64,000 nucleotides of DNA from Nonomuraea sp. PA05 (GTDB lineage: Bacteria; Actinomycetota; Actinomycetes; Streptosporangiales; Streptosporangiaceae). Each line of letters opens with the position of its first letter. Position 1 is the first letter of the stretch. The position numbers were made by a program, and so were the translations under genes. Shown in pieces: positions 1-8,267 of this stretch. The notes under the pieces are model-generated. The model made no database searches, was not told where the DNA came from, and worked only from the letters and a program-made list of their open reading frames with translations. The stretch is taken from positions 62,001-126,000 of the forward strand of contig NZ_VSEY01000033.1 of NCBI RefSeq assembly GCF_008086045.1, in the 5' to 3' direction.

Positions 1-1
1 G

Positions 2-124
2 GGGCAGTGGACCGGCCCGGCGGTCAGCGAGGCCATCGTCCAGGTCATGCACGCCATCCGTACGGCGGTGCAGGTCAGCACCACCATGGCGATGGGCAAC
101 ATCATCGCGGCGAGCGACGGTTAG
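2..124 (+). CDS. C-terminal end of an unidentified protein (5' truncated)
   Basis: The first bases read as an open frame of 40 codons ending in TAG, with G or C in almost every third position, which is the coding signature of this genome. The visible tail is amphipathic and ends in NIIAASDG. The stop overlaps the last bases of the glycosyltransferase gene on the other strand, so the two genes converge. The family cannot be told from this tail. It could be a short peptide such as another RiPP precursor, but the upstream part lies outside the window. Confidence 0.5.
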   Translation, partial: GQWTGPAVSEAIVQVMHAIRTAVQVSTTMAMGNIIAASDG

Positions 125-1158
125 CAGGTCAGGACGTCGGCGTACAGCTCCAGTTGGTGGCGCATGATCCGGCGGTTCAGCGTGCCGATGCGGTCCGCGT
201 GCTCCTGCGTGACGCAGGAGATCAGGTGCACCAGCGCGACGTGATCCTCGCGCGGGACGATCGCCAGGTCCGGCCAGAGCTCACGGCCGCCGATCGGCGC
301 GGCGGCCACCGCCTCGCGCAGCGCCCGGTCGACCTCCCGCGCGTCCGCCCGCCAGCCTCGCGGGATGACCAGCAGGCCGCTCTCCATGAGGGCGGCGTAC
401 CAGGCCCGCAGGTCGGTTTCCAGTGCCGTGCGCGCGGCGGCCACCCGGCGGGTGTCCTTGAGCGCCCGGTACGCGGCCCGCGCCGCCCGCCCGTCGGGGA
501 ACCTGGCCACCTCCCACCCGTGCCGGGCGGTCACCCGGCTCTGCCTGGTGGACGGGTCGACCAGCTCGATCACGGTGGGTTCGGCCGCGGTGCGGCATCG
601 TACGCCCGCGTCGGTCAGGCGCAGCCACAGATCCCAGTCCTCCAGCCCGGTCTCGTTCGTGCGCCAGCCGCCCACCGACTCGGCCAGCCCCGCGACGTGC
701 GCGATCTGCGAGGGCTGGAAGATCGCGTTCATGACCTGGAGCTCTGGGTGCCAGCAGAGCGTCAGCGGGGGAGTGACGTGCAGCACGTCGCCGGCGGCGG
801 TCACCCGCGTCGCCCCCGTGGCGGCGAGCTGCTCGCCCTCCAGCGCCCGCGCCAGGACCGCCAGGTGCTCGGGCGCCCATCGGTCGTCGTGGTCGAGGTA
901 GGCGACGTATGCGCCGCGGGCCTCGGCGAGCCCGATGTTGCGCGGCCCGGAGGGGTGTCCGTGGCGGTGGGTCCTGATGAGCCTGACCCGGTCGTCCGCG
1001 CGGGCGAACCCGGCGACCACCTCGTCGGTGTCGTCGTCGCTCGCGTCGGAGACGACCAGCAGCTCCCAGTCACGCAGCGACTGCGCCAGAACCGACTCGA
1101 CGGTGGCCGCGATCGCCGGCCCCCGGTTGTAAGTGGGGCAGACGACCGAGAACCTCAC
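121..1158 (-). CDS. GT-A fold family 2 glycosyltransferase
   Basis: This 345-residue protein is a cytoplasmic GT2 enzyme that would move a sugar from a nucleotide donor to an acceptor. The N-terminus SVVCPTYNRG (about residues 4-13) is the usual start of the nucleotide-binding half. The metal-binding DxD-type motif is visible as YLDHDDRW at residues 87-94. The C-terminal third is divergent and gives no acceptor clue. The GTG start overlaps the stop of the upstream CPBP protease gene by four bases (GTGA), so the pair is translationally coupled. It diverges from the daptide-like operon and could glycosylate that product or serve cell-envelope chemistry. The acceptor is not deducible. Confidence 0.8.
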   Translation of the reverse strand: MRFSVVCPTYNRGPAIAATVESVLAQSLRDWELLVVSDASDDDTDEVVAGFARADDRVRLIRTHRHGHPSGPRNIGLAEARGAYVAYLDHDDRWAPEHLAVLARALEGEQLAATGATRVTAAGDVLHVTPPLTLCWHPELQVMNAIFQPSQIAHVAGLAESVGGWRTNETGLEDWDLWLRLTDAGVRCRTAAEPTVIELVDPSTRQSRVTARHGWEVARFPDGRAARAAYRALKDTRRVAAARTALETDLRAWYAALMESGLLVIPRGWRADAREVDRALREAVAAAPIGGRELWPDLAIVPREDHVALVHLISCVTQEHADRIGTLNRRIMRHQLELYADVLTC

Positions 1159-1865
1159 GATTCCACCCGAGCGGGCTGCGCCTGGGGCAGCGGCGTGAAC
1201 ACCAGGGACCTGAGGTCGACCAGGACGTGCACCACGATCGGCGCGATCAGGCTGCCGGTACGCAGGTAGAGCCCGGTGAACGCGATCCCGGCCAGCAGCG
1301 ACAGCAGCGCTCCCGACATGCCCTGGTAGAGGTGCCCGAGCATGAACACGGCCACCGCCACGACCGCGGCGGCCATCGGGCTGAGCCCGAGCGCCACCCC
1401 CAGGGCGATGAACAGGCCCCGGTAGATCAGCTCCTCACAGACGCCCGCGGAGACCGCGACCCCGGCGGCCAGCCACCGCTGCCGGGGGGTGCGCGGCAGC
1501 AGGGCGGAGTAGGCGTCGGACCCGGGCACCTTCCCGCCGTTCCTGACCAGCCAGCGCATGAAGAGCACCAGCGGCACCATCGCGACGGGCAGCGCGACAG
1601 CGATGCCGTAGGTGAGGCTGGGGTCCTCGGGCGGCCTGATGCCCACGCCCGCCAGGTCCAGGGACGGCGACAGCCCCACCACCACGAGGGCGACGGCGGC
1701 CAGCGCCCACAGCTCCACGATGCTCAGGGCGAGACCGCGCGAGAGCGGGGTGATGCCCTTCTCCAGCTTTTCGTAGGAACGGCGGCCGAGCAGCGGCGCG
1801 ACGACTGCGAGATAGCTGATCAGGCCGCCCGCGAGCACCCATGACCAGACGACTGTGGACGGCAT
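1155..1865 (-). CDS. CPBP family intramembrane metalloprotease
   Basis: This 236-residue polytopic membrane protein belongs to the CPBP (Abi/CAAX protease, bacteriocin-processing) family. The catalytic motif EELIYR is at residues 144-149, and conserved membrane histidines occur at about 178 (GHLYQG) and 213 (IVVHVLVD). The frame is open further upstream, but ATG at 1863-1865 is chosen because a perfect AGGAGG lies a few bases before it. In bacteriocin loci such proteins mature peptides or give self-immunity. Both roles are possible here because it sits next to a RiPP operon, but nothing in the sequence decides between them. Confidence 0.85.
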   Translation of the reverse strand: MPSTVVWSWVLAGGLISYLAVVAPLLGRRSYEKLEKGITPLSRGLALSIVELWALAAVALVVVGLSPSLDLAGVGIRPPEDPSLTYGIAVALPVAMVPLVLFMRWLVRNGGKVPGSDAYSALLPRTPRQRWLAAGVAVSAGVCEELIYRGLFIALGVALGLSPMAAAVVAVAVFMLGHLYQGMSGALLSLLAGIAFTGLYLRTGSLIAPIVVHVLVDLRSLVFTPLPQAQPARVES

Positions 1866-2171
1866 CGGCCTCCTGACCTCCCTGCGGGCCTCGGCCCGGG
1901 AAGTACGGCTGGCGCCGGACGATGCAGGAGCCGAGCACCAGCCGTACATCGAACATGTTAGACGTCTGCTGCTGCCAGCCTCGTTCACGCGGCGGACGGG
2001 CCATAGTCGCCGTCGTCATGGGTCCCGTGTGACATCTGTCATGTCTCTCCGTCACTTCCGGCTTGACCAGGAGAAACCGGCCCGGGGAAGCGACCGGGGA
2101 AGCGCCGGGGAAGAGGCCGCGGAGTAAGAAAAGAGCGCGGTCACGACGTGAAAAAACGACGGGGAGCGAAA
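1866..2171. other. Divergent intergenic region between the CPBP and LLM genes
   Basis: About 300 bases separate two divergent genes, so promoters for both operons should lie here. It has no supported gene. It contains the inverted repeat listed at 2030-2041 and a purine-rich stretch with the repeated word GGGGAAG before the plus-strand start. No clear -35/-10 pair could be picked out with confidence. Confidence 0.6.
2030..2041. promoter_or_regulatory. Inverted repeat, candidate operator
   Basis: TGACA-TC-TGTCA is a perfect 5-bp inverted repeat with a two-base spacer, followed at once by ATGTC, which also pairs with GACAT. It lies between the divergent CPBP and LLM genes where a regulator would act. 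A related word, GATGTcACATC, occurs before the response-regulator-like gene at 18.7 kb. Binding is inferred only. Confidence 0.3.
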
Positions 2172-3146
2172 GTGGCCAAGTATTCGGTGATGATTCCATT
2201 TGTTCCGCGACGCCCTGAGCAGATCCTTCCTTACGCGGCTCTGGTCGAGTGGACCGCCGCGCACGCGTTGTGGCAGGGGCAGGCCACCCTGATCGAGCCG
2301 CACCAGGGGTTCGTGTACGCGGCCGGCGCCGGTTTCCGGGTGCCGACCGGGCTCGGGGTGACGTTGATGCCGCTGCGCAATCCGTACGAGGCGGCGCTGC
2401 AGGTCCGCTCGCTCGCGATGGCGACCGGCGAGCCGGTGGTCGCCGGCTTCGGCCCCGGGCCCATCTCCTTCCAGGAGAGCCTGCTGGGCGAGCGCTACCG
2501 GAGCCAGCTCGGCGCGATCCGCGAGTACGTCACCGCGGTCCGCGGGCTGCTGGACGGCGGTGTGGTGGACGTGCACGGGGAGTACGTCCAGTGCAAGGCG
2601 ATGCTTCCGCCGGCCGTGTCGCCGCCCATCGAGATCGGCCTCGGCGTGCTCAGGACGAACATGGCCAGGCTCGCGGGTGAGGTGGCCGACGTGGCCATCA
2701 CCTGGCTCACGCCGGTCGACTACCTCGCCGGGACCGTCATGCCGGCTCTGCGCGAGGGCGCGGAGAAGGCGGGACGCCCGGCGCCCCGGCTGGCGGCCAT
2801 GGTGCCCCTGGCGATGACCAGGCCCGACCGCACGCCCACCGAGCAGGCCATGGCCAGCAACGCCCTGCACCTTCAGGCCCCGCACTACGTGGACATGCTG
2901 CGCAAGGCCGGGCTGGACGTCACGGGCAAGGACCCGGCCGCCGACGCCAAGGCCGCCGTGGCCGGTGGCGCGTTCCTCAGCGGGGACCTCGACGAGCTCG
3001 TCGCCGCGCTGAAGGAGTACGAGCGGGTCGGCGCCGACGAGATCATCCTCAACCTCACGGGGGTGTTCAACCTCCAGGGCCAGAAAGAAGCCATGAACGA
3101 GCTGAAGGCCCTGCTCGGGGCGCTGGTTGGCGGCACGTTCAACTGA
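2172..3146 (+). CDS. LLM-class F420-dependent oxidoreductase, LanJC-like candidate dehydroamino-acid reductase
   Basis: This 324-residue protein has the TIM-barrel pattern of luciferase-like monooxygenases, which use F420H2 or FMN. Its N-terminus (SVMIPFVPRRPEQILPYAAL) and the internal EPHQGFVYAAGAGFRVP stretch look like the LanJC group, in which LxmJ of the lexapeptide pathway reduces dehydroalanine to D-Ala with F420H2. That assignment is from memory of the family. A GTG at 2172 preceded by GGGGAG is preferred over a GTG 24 bases upstream that has no ribosome site. It is the first gene of the RiPP operon, and a LanKC dehydratase lies downstream, which supports a job on dehydrated residues. 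It could instead be a general F420 enzyme. Confidence 0.7.
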   Translation: MAKYSVMIPFVPRRPEQILPYAALVEWTAAHALWQGQATLIEPHQGFVYAAGAGFRVPTGLGVTLMPLRNPYEAALQVRSLAMATGEPVVAGFGPGPISFQESLLGERYRSQLGAIREYVTAVRGLLDGGVVDVHGEYVQCKAMLPPAVSPPIEIGLGVLRTNMARLAGEVADVAITWLTPVDYLAGTVMPALREGAEKAGRPAPRLAAMVPLAMTRPDRTPTEQAMASNALHLQAPHYVDMLRKAGLDVTGKDPAADAKAAVAGGAFLSGDLDELVAALKEYERVGADEIILNLTGVFNLQGQKEAMNELKALLGALVGGTFN

Positions 3147-3179
3147 GCAACCGTTCGACGGAAGGGACGGGGGAAGACG

Positions 3180-4436
3180 TTGGCCGGGACGAAGCGCCTG
3201 CTGATGCAGTGGGCGACGGGGCAGGCGGGAACCGCAGCGCCGCCCGAAGAGGTATCCGCGATTGTTCTGGAGAACTCCGACCATCTGACGACGGTCATCG
3301 AGTCCGGCCTGGCCGGGCCCGAAACTCTGATCTTCGTTCCTGACGGGGCCGGGGACGCCTCGGGGCCGGTCGTGGTGCCGTACGAGGGCTCGTTGAGCGA
3401 ACCCGGCGCGGAGATGTCGCTGTCGGAGTCGTTCTTCCTGCAGACGCAGGACTACGCGACCAGCGAGTACATGTCCGTGATCGGGCCCACCGCCATCCGG
3501 GTCTTCGGCGAGGACGACTTCGAGCTCTACCTGTCCGACGCCGACCGGGCCGTCGCCGAGGGGCACTTCGCCGAGTTCCTCATCCACCCGACGGTCCGCC
3601 TCGCCGACGCCCCAGGTCTCGGCGCAGGCCCCGGCCCCGGCCCCGGCTTGATCGCCGGTCGCGACGAGACTGCCGGTCGCGACCAGGCCGCCCATCCCAG
3701 CCCGGCTGCGGACGCTGGGCGCGAAGGCTCGCTCACGGGCGCTGGGCGCGGAGACTCGGGCGCTGGGCGCGAAGGCTCGCTTACGGGCGCTGGGCGCGGG
3801 GACTCGGGCGCTGGGCACGGAGGCTCGGCTGCGGGCGCTGGGCATGACGGCCAGGCTGCGGGCCCCGGGCATGACGGGCCGCGGCTGCGCCTGTACGCGG
3901 GCCCCGACGGCGAGCTGTCCACCTCCCCGACCGGCCTGCCCCTCGGGAAGGTCGGCGACGACCTGGCCACCCTGACCGCCACCTGGCACCGCGTCAACGC
4001 GGGAAGCGACCACCCGTGCGCCGTCTGCCTGGGCGCGGCCGTCCCCGAGGAGCGGCGCGCCGCCGAGCTGGCCGCCCGCCCCTGGCTCGGCCGCTACCTC
4101 GCGGCCCTGGCCGCCATCCGCGACCTGACCCTCCGCGGCGCCTCGGGCGTGCGGGTCTCCGGCTTCGGCGGCCGGCTGGCCACCGCGCTGGAGCAGATCG
4201 CCGCCCCGGCGGACTTGACGAGGCCGGACGTGCCGCTGCTGTTGTGGACGGACGACGCCGCCTACGTGCACCAGCCGTGGCCCGCCAGGACGTTCGAGGT
4301 GGAGCACCGCGCGGGCGAGCTGGCCGAGGCGCTGCTGGCGTGCGGCTCGATGGAGGCCGCCGCCGAGCACGCCGACCCGGCGGGCCTGCGTACCGTGGCC
4401 GAGTACTTCGCCGGGGCGGGGGTGCGGCTGACATGA
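3180..4436 (+). CDS. Daptide-type RiPP recognition protein (MpaB-like)
   Basis: This 418-residue protein shows no known catalytic motif. Its place directly before the methyltransferase-aminotransferase and dehydrogenase matches the RiPP-recognition component of daptide clusters, which is thought to present the precursor leader to the enzymes. The N-terminal 140 residues (GPTAIRVFGEDDFELYLSDA) and the C-terminal 170 residues are well structured. Between them, at roughly residues 145-240, lies a Gly-rich tandem repeat with units such as GAGRGDS. The start is a TTG after a GGGGGAAG purine run. ATG at 3204 is possible but has a poorer site. The stop overlaps the next start as ATGA. The family call rests mainly on context and a remembered resemblance. 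Confidence 0.55.
   Translation: MAGTKRLLMQWATGQAGTAAPPEEVSAIVLENSDHLTTVIESGLAGPETLIFVPDGAGDASGPVVVPYEGSLSEPGAEMSLSESFFLQTQDYATSEYMSVIGPTAIRVFGEDDFELYLSDADRAVAEGHFAEFLIHPTVRLADAPGLGAGPGPGPGLIAGRDETAGRDQAAHPSPAADAGREGSLTGAGRGDSGAGREGSLTGAGRGDSGAGHGGSAAGAGHDGQAAGPGHDGPRLRLYAGPDGELSTSPTGLPLGKVGDDLATLTATWHRVNAGSDHPCAVCLGAAVPEERRAAELAARPWLGRYLAALAAIRDLTLRGASGVRVSGFGGRLATALEQIAAPADLTRPDVPLLLWTDDAAYVHQPWPARTFEVEHRAGELAEALLACGSMEAAAEHADPAGLRTVAEYFAGAGVRLT
3711..3870 (+). repeat. In-frame GC-rich tandem repeat inside the recognition-protein gene
   Basis: Variants of the words GGGCGCTGGGCGCG and GAGACTCGGGCGCTGG recur about every 15-30 bases. They encode an alternating Gly-Ala-Gly-Arg-Asp/Glu-Gly-Ser linker in the middle of the protein. 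The copies differ by point changes, and the reading frame is kept throughout, so this looks like a flexible linker that grows and shrinks by slippage. Confidence 0.8.
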
Positions 4437-6634
4437 CGCCCCGGACGGACCTGCCGCGCCAGGCCAGAAAGCTGGTGACGGACCTGCCGCGCCAGGCCAG
4501 GCAACTGGTGACGGAGCTGGGCGAGCGCGCGGTCGTGTGCGACATGTACGACCTGACCGGCTCGGCCGTCTACCACGACGTCGCCGGCACCGACACCCAC
4601 GAGGTCCGCGAGCTCATCAGCCTGGTCCGCCGCGTGCCGGGCCCGGTGCTCGACCTCGCGGCCGGCTCAGGCAGGCTGACGCTGCCGCTGCTCGCGCTGG
4701 GCAGGCAGGTGACCGCGGTCGACCTGTCGGAAGGCATGCTGGCCCTGCTGGCCGCCCGCCTGGAGGAGTCGCCGGCGCGCCTGCGCGAGCGCTGCACGCT
4801 GGTCCGGGCCGACATGCGGACGTTCACCTCGCCGCACCGCTTCGCCGTGATCGTGCTCGGCACCTCGTCGATCTCCCTGCTCGACGCCGAGGGCCGCGCC
4901 GCGCTGTACGAGACGGTCCGCGAGCACCTGGCGCCCGGCGGCCGGTTCGTCCTGTCCACCGTCGAGCTGGACGCCGTGGACGGCCACGAGGTCGAGGTGC
5001 CCTTCGTCGGCGTCAGCGGCACGTCGTACCGGTTCTTCGAGCGCTGGAACCCGGAGGCGGGCCGGCGCGTGGTGGCCATCTGCCCGGCCGAGCCGCAGGA
5101 CGGCCCCGTCACCGTGGCGACCAGCACGGTCGCCGTGGTCCCCGCCGACCGGCTGGAGGCCGAGCTGGCCGAGGCGGGCCTGGCCGTGCTCTCCCGGCAC
5201 GCGCTGGGCGACGCCGGCGCCCGCCACCGCGACATCCTGCTGGAGGCGGAGGTGGCAGACCGACCTCGACCAAGCGGGAACGGCCACGCCTCAAGCGCAA
5301 ACGGCCACGCCTCAAGCGGGAACGGCCACGCATCGAGTGGAGACCGCCACGTGTCGAGCGGGAACCGCCGCGCCGAGCCGGGGACCGCACCGCTGTGGCC
5401 GGCGCTGCTGACGCCGGACCAGCAGGGACTCGACGAGCTCTGCGCGGTCTCCGCGAAGGGGGTGCGGATCCGCTTCGCCGGCGGCCGCGAGCTGCTCTGC
5501 GGCACCAGCGGCCTGTGGAACACCAACCTCGGCTACGGCAACCCCGCGATCACGGCGGCCGTCTCCGAGGCCCTGTCGAGAGCGTCCTACCTGAACGTCT
5601 TCCGCTACGAGAACGACTACGCGCGCCGCGCCGCGGCGGCCCTGGTCGAGCTGTGCGGCGCCGACCACTACGCCAGGGTGGTGTTCTCGACCTCCGGCGG
5701 CGCGGCCAACGACCTGGCGATGAAGCTCGCCCGGCACTACCACGCGCTGCGCGGCGACGACCGGCGCAAGCTGGTGATCGGGCTCCGCGGCGGCTACCAC
5801 GGCATGACGTTCGGGGCCTTCGCGCTGAGCGGCGAGGACTTCGGGCAACGGCTCTACGGCGTGGACCAGCGGCTGGTCCGGCACGTCGGGCCGAACGACG
5901 TCGGCGAGCTGACCCGGCTGCTGGAGCGCCAGGGCGGCCAGGTGGCGGCGGTCGTCGTCGAACCGGTGCTGGGCAGCGGGGCCGTCCCGCTGACCGGCGA
6001 GTACGTGGCCGAGCTGCTGCGCCTGCGCCGCGAGCACGGGTTCCTGCTGGTGGCCGACGAGGTGGCCACGGGCTTCGGCCGTACCGGCGACTTCTTCGCC
6101 TCCCAGCGCTGGCCCGAGCCGCCGGACCTGCTGCTCGCCTCCAAGGGGCTGACCAACGGGGTGAGCGCCGCCGCCGTGGTGGTGGCGTCCCGGCGGGTGG
6201 CGGCGGCGTTCACCGAGGCCGGCGCGGTGCTCGCGCACGCGGAGACGCAGGCGGGTACGCCGGTGACCTGCGCGGCGATCCTGGCGACCATCGGCGAGAT
6301 GCGCCGCCTGGACGCGGTGGCGCTGGGCAGGCGGGTCTCCGTCCTGCTCGATGAGGAACTGGCCGCCCTGCGGCACCCGATGGTCGCCGGTACCTCCGGC
6401 ATGGGCTGCTTCCGCGCGATCAAGCTGCGCACCCCGGACGGCGCGGAGCTGCCGCAGGCCGAGGTGCCCGCCGTGGTCGCGGCGGTCCGCCGCGCCGGGG
6501 CCGTCGTGCACCCGGGCGTCAACGGCGTGCAGCTCGTGCCCGCGCTCACCTACACGGGCGCCGAGGTGAGCGAGTTGTTCGGCTGCCTGCGCGCCGGCCT
6601 GTCGGCCTACAGCGGCCGGGAGGTCCCGGCATGA
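4433..6634 (+). CDS. mpaM-mpaD: Fused SAM methyltransferase and class III PLP aminotransferase (daptide MpaM-MpaD fusion)
   Basis: This 733-residue protein joins two daptide enzymes. Residues about 35-270 are a class I methyltransferase with the SAM loop VLDLAAGSGRL (72-82) and acidic post-motif VTAVDLSEGM. Residues about 315-733 are a class III aminotransferase with cofactor-contact Asp in LLVADEVATGFGRTG (about D542) and the probable Schiff-base Lys in LLASKGLTNG (about K571). A Ser-Gly-Asn-Gly-His-Ala-Ser repeat linker joins them. In daptide biosynthesis the aminotransferase installs an amine on the ketone left by oxidative decarboxylation of the C-terminal Thr, and the methyltransferase dimethylates it. 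Start ATG 4433 overlaps the previous stop as ATGA, and the stop overlaps the next start the same way. The N-terminus carries a duplicated 11-residue segment. Confidence 0.85.
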   Translation: MTPRTDLPRQARKLVTDLPRQARQLVTELGERAVVCDMYDLTGSAVYHDVAGTDTHEVRELISLVRRVPGPVLDLAAGSGRLTLPLLALGRQVTAVDLSEGMLALLAARLEESPARLRERCTLVRADMRTFTSPHRFAVIVLGTSSISLLDAEGRAALYETVREHLAPGGRFVLSTVELDAVDGHEVEVPFVGVSGTSYRFFERWNPEAGRRVVAICPAEPQDGPVTVATSTVAVVPADRLEAELAEAGLAVLSRHALGDAGARHRDILLEAEVADRPRPSGNGHASSANGHASSGNGHASSGDRHVSSGNRRAEPGTAPLWPALLTPDQQGLDELCAVSAKGVRIRFAGGRELLCGTSGLWNTNLGYGNPAITAAVSEALSRASYLNVFRYENDYARRAAAALVELCGADHYARVVFSTSGGAANDLAMKLARHYHALRGDDRRKLVIGLRGGYHGMTFGAFALSGEDFGQRLYGVDQRLVRHVGPNDVGELTRLLERQGGQVAAVVVEPVLGSGAVPLTGEYVAELLRLRREHGFLLVADEVATGFGRTGDFFASQRWPEPPDLLLASKGLTNGVSAAAVVVASRRVAAAFTEAGAVLAHAETQAGTPVTCAAILATIGEMRRLDAVALGRRVSVLLDEELAALRHPMVAGTSGMGCFRAIKLRTPDGAELPQAEVPAVVAAVRRAGAVVHPGVNGVQLVPALTYTGAEVSELFGCLRAGLSAYSGREVPA
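4445..4510 (+). repeat. 33-bp tandem duplication at the start of the methyltransferase domain
   Basis: Two head-to-tail copies of 33 bases (4445-4477 and 4478-4510) differ at only a few positions and encode TDLPRQARKLV then TDLPRQARQLV. A third, weaker echo (TELGERA) follows. The duplication keeps frame and looks recent. Confidence 0.9.
5273..5377 (+). repeat. 21-bp tandem repeat encoding the inter-domain linker
   Basis: Five consecutive 21-base units encode SGNGHAS, SANGHAS, SGNGHAS, SGDRHVS and a last degenerate SGNRRAE. The array marks the fusion point between the methyltransferase and aminotransferase domains. It is protein-coding, not a CRISPR, because the units abut without spacers. 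Confidence 0.9.
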
Positions 6635-7869
6635 CGCAGCAGGGCACGCAGTGCCTGACCCGTACCCTCTTCGGGGCCGACGGCCTGGCCCCGTGGCTGG
6701 CCGCGGGCTCCGCGAGGCGGGTCAGCCTGCTCGTCGATCCCGGCGTGCTGGACAGCGAGATCGTCTCCCGCGTCCGCCGCCAGGTCGCCAAGGCCGGCCG
6801 CGAGGCGGAGCTGACCGTCCTGCCCGGCCCCGGCACCCTGGCCGGCGTCCTGGACCTGGCAGCACGTCTGCGGGGGATCGAGCTGGTCGTCGGCGTCGGC
6901 GGCGGCTCCCTGCTCGACCAGGCCAAGCTGCTCACCCTGCTGTACGAGCGCCCCGCCGCGCGAGCCAGGCTCTCGGTCCCGCAACGCAGCGGCATGACCG
7001 TGCTGCCGCAGGGCACCGAGCGCGCCGTGCGGCTCGTCGCGGTCCCCACCACGCTGGGCACCGGCGCCGAGCTCAGTACGGTGGCCTGCCTGGAGTACCC
7101 CCAGGGCAAGCGGCTGGTCTCCGGCGAGTGCCTGCGGCCCGACATCGCGGTGCTCGACCCGGTCGCCACCGACACCCTGCCGGCCGAGCTGATCTCCGAG
7201 GGCGTGCTGGAGGCGCTGTTCCGCCTGGTCAGCCTGTACGTGGGCGACCACGCCGACCTGCCCACCGAGGACGCGCTGGCCGAGGCGGTCGCCGTACGGC
7301 TGGTCACGGCCGGGCACCAGGTGCGGCGGGCACGCGGCGGCGGGCGGCCGGTGGACCGGGCGCTGCGGCTGGAGATCGCCAAGCTGAGCGGGCTCACCCA
7401 CCAGGAGTGGATCCACCTGGGCCGCGCCGCGTTCGCCAACAAGGGCTGGCTGATCGCCAACGAGGTCTCGGGCGCGCTCGGCGTACGCAAGATGCGCGCC
7501 GTCGCCGCCGTGCTGCCGCCGCTGTGGCGGGCCATCGCCGGCGGGGAGCGGCGGCTCGGCTCCGCCAGGCGGCTGGCCAGGCTCTGGACGGTGCTGCGGG
7601 CGGTCGATCCCGAGGGGCTGCCGGACGACCCGGCGGACGGGATGGCCGCGCTCATCGACTCGTGGCTGGTGGAGCGGCGGCTGAGCGCCGGCGAGGACGC
7701 GCTCGACGCCATCGCCGCGCGCATCGTGCGCGCCTGGGGCGCGGGGCTGCCCATGCTCGGCGGCCTGACCAAGGACGAGGTACGGCGGTTGCTGGCCGAG
7801 GTGATCCGCACACCGGATGCCGTGGCCGCCCTGCCTGGCAAGGACCCCCGCGGACGGACCGCGGGCTGA
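6631..7869 (+). CDS. mpaC: Daptide-type dehydrogenase, DHQS/iron-ADH fold (MpaC-like)
   Basis: This 412-residue protein has the nucleotide-binding motif VVGVGGGSLLDQAK (GGGS at 90-93) and VPTTLGTGAE (138-147), diagnostic of the iron-dependent alcohol dehydrogenase/dehydroquinate synthase superfamily. At the usual Asp/His metal positions of Fe-ADHs it reads SEGVLEALF (E190, E194), closer to the Glu ligand of dehydroquinate synthase, so the metal site may differ from classical Fe-ADH. In the daptide pathway this enzyme is assigned to oxidising the side-chain hydroxyl of the C-terminal Thr, after which the beta-keto acid loses CO2. Its start overlaps the aminotransferase stop (ATGA), and the precursor genes begin 25 bases after its stop. 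Confidence 0.8.
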   Translation: MTQQGTQCLTRTLFGADGLAPWLAAGSARRVSLLVDPGVLDSEIVSRVRRQVAKAGREAELTVLPGPGTLAGVLDLAARLRGIELVVGVGGGSLLDQAKLLTLLYERPAARARLSVPQRSGMTVLPQGTERAVRLVAVPTTLGTGAELSTVACLEYPQGKRLVSGECLRPDIAVLDPVATDTLPAELISEGVLEALFRLVSLYVGDHADLPTEDALAEAVAVRLVTAGHQVRRARGGGRPVDRALRLEIAKLSGLTHQEWIHLGRAAFANKGWLIANEVSGALGVRKMRAVAAVLPPLWRAIAGGERRLGSARRLARLWTVLRAVDPEGLPDDPADGMAALIDSWLVERRLSAGEDALDAIAARIVRAWGAGLPMLGGLTKDEVRRLLAEVIRTPDAVAALPGKDPRGRTAG

Positions 7870-7894
7870 CGGCTAGGAGAGGAGGTGTGTGGCG

Positions 7895-8062
7895 ATGAAC
7901 ATGGCGGCGACCTCAAGCCTGACTCCCGCATTGGAGCTGGGCATGCAGGAGCTCGAGGCGATGGACGCCCCCGGATTCTGGTCCGGTTTCAAGCAGGGGG
8001 TCGTCATCACTGTCGGGACACTCGTCTTCGCCAGCGCGATCGCCAGCGCGGCGGCGACCTGA
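7895..8062 (+). CDS. Daptide-type precursor peptide 1
   Basis: This 55-residue peptide has a consensus ribosome site (AGGAGG at 7880-7885) nine bases before ATG. Its leader contains LELGMQELEAMDAPGFW, shared almost unchanged with precursors 2 and 3. The rest is a hydrophobic, Ala-rich helix-forming segment ending in SAIASAAAT. The final Thr is the residue converted in daptides. It has Ser and Thr but no Cys, so lanthionine rings cannot form. It is about 85% identical to precursor 2 over the last 45 residues, indicating gene duplication. Confidence 0.9.
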   Translation: MNMAATSSLTPALELGMQELEAMDAPGFWSGFKQGVVITVGTLVFASAIASAAAT

Positions 8063-8079
8063 CATCGGAGGAGAGGCAC

Positions 8080-8238
8080 ATGAACGAACTGGCGATTGCC
8101 CCGCTTGAGCTGGGCATGCAGGAGCTCGAGGCGATGGACGCCCCCGGGTTCTGGTCCGGCTTCAAGCAGGGGCTCGTCATCACCCTCGGCACCCTTGCCT
8201 TCGCCAGCGCGGTCGCCAGTGCGGCCGCGGCGACCTGA
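8080..8238 (+). CDS. Daptide-type precursor peptide 2
   Basis: This 52-residue peptide starts at ATG 8080 after GGAGGAG. The leader APLELGMQELEAMDAPGFW matches precursor 1, and the core-like part runs through GLVITLGTLAFASAVAS to a C-terminal AAAAT. It lacks Cys and ends in Thr. The gene lies 17 bases after precursor 1 and has its own strong ribosome site, as expected for a peptide needed in excess over its enzymes. Confidence 0.92.
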   Translation: MNELAIAPLELGMQELEAMDAPGFWSGFKQGLVITLGTLAFASAVASAAAAT

Positions 8239-8267
8239 CACCCGTTTTCCCGAGAGGAGGAATGCAC

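Noticed and set aside
2052..4370. A minus-strand open frame of about 770 codons opposite the LLM and recognition-protein genes
   Set aside because: It is repetitive because it mirrors the Gly-rich repeat of the plus-strand gene and shows no domain.
5273..5377. CRISPR-like array
   Set aside because: The 21-base units abut without spacers, vary by point changes and encode an in-frame linker inside a gene.
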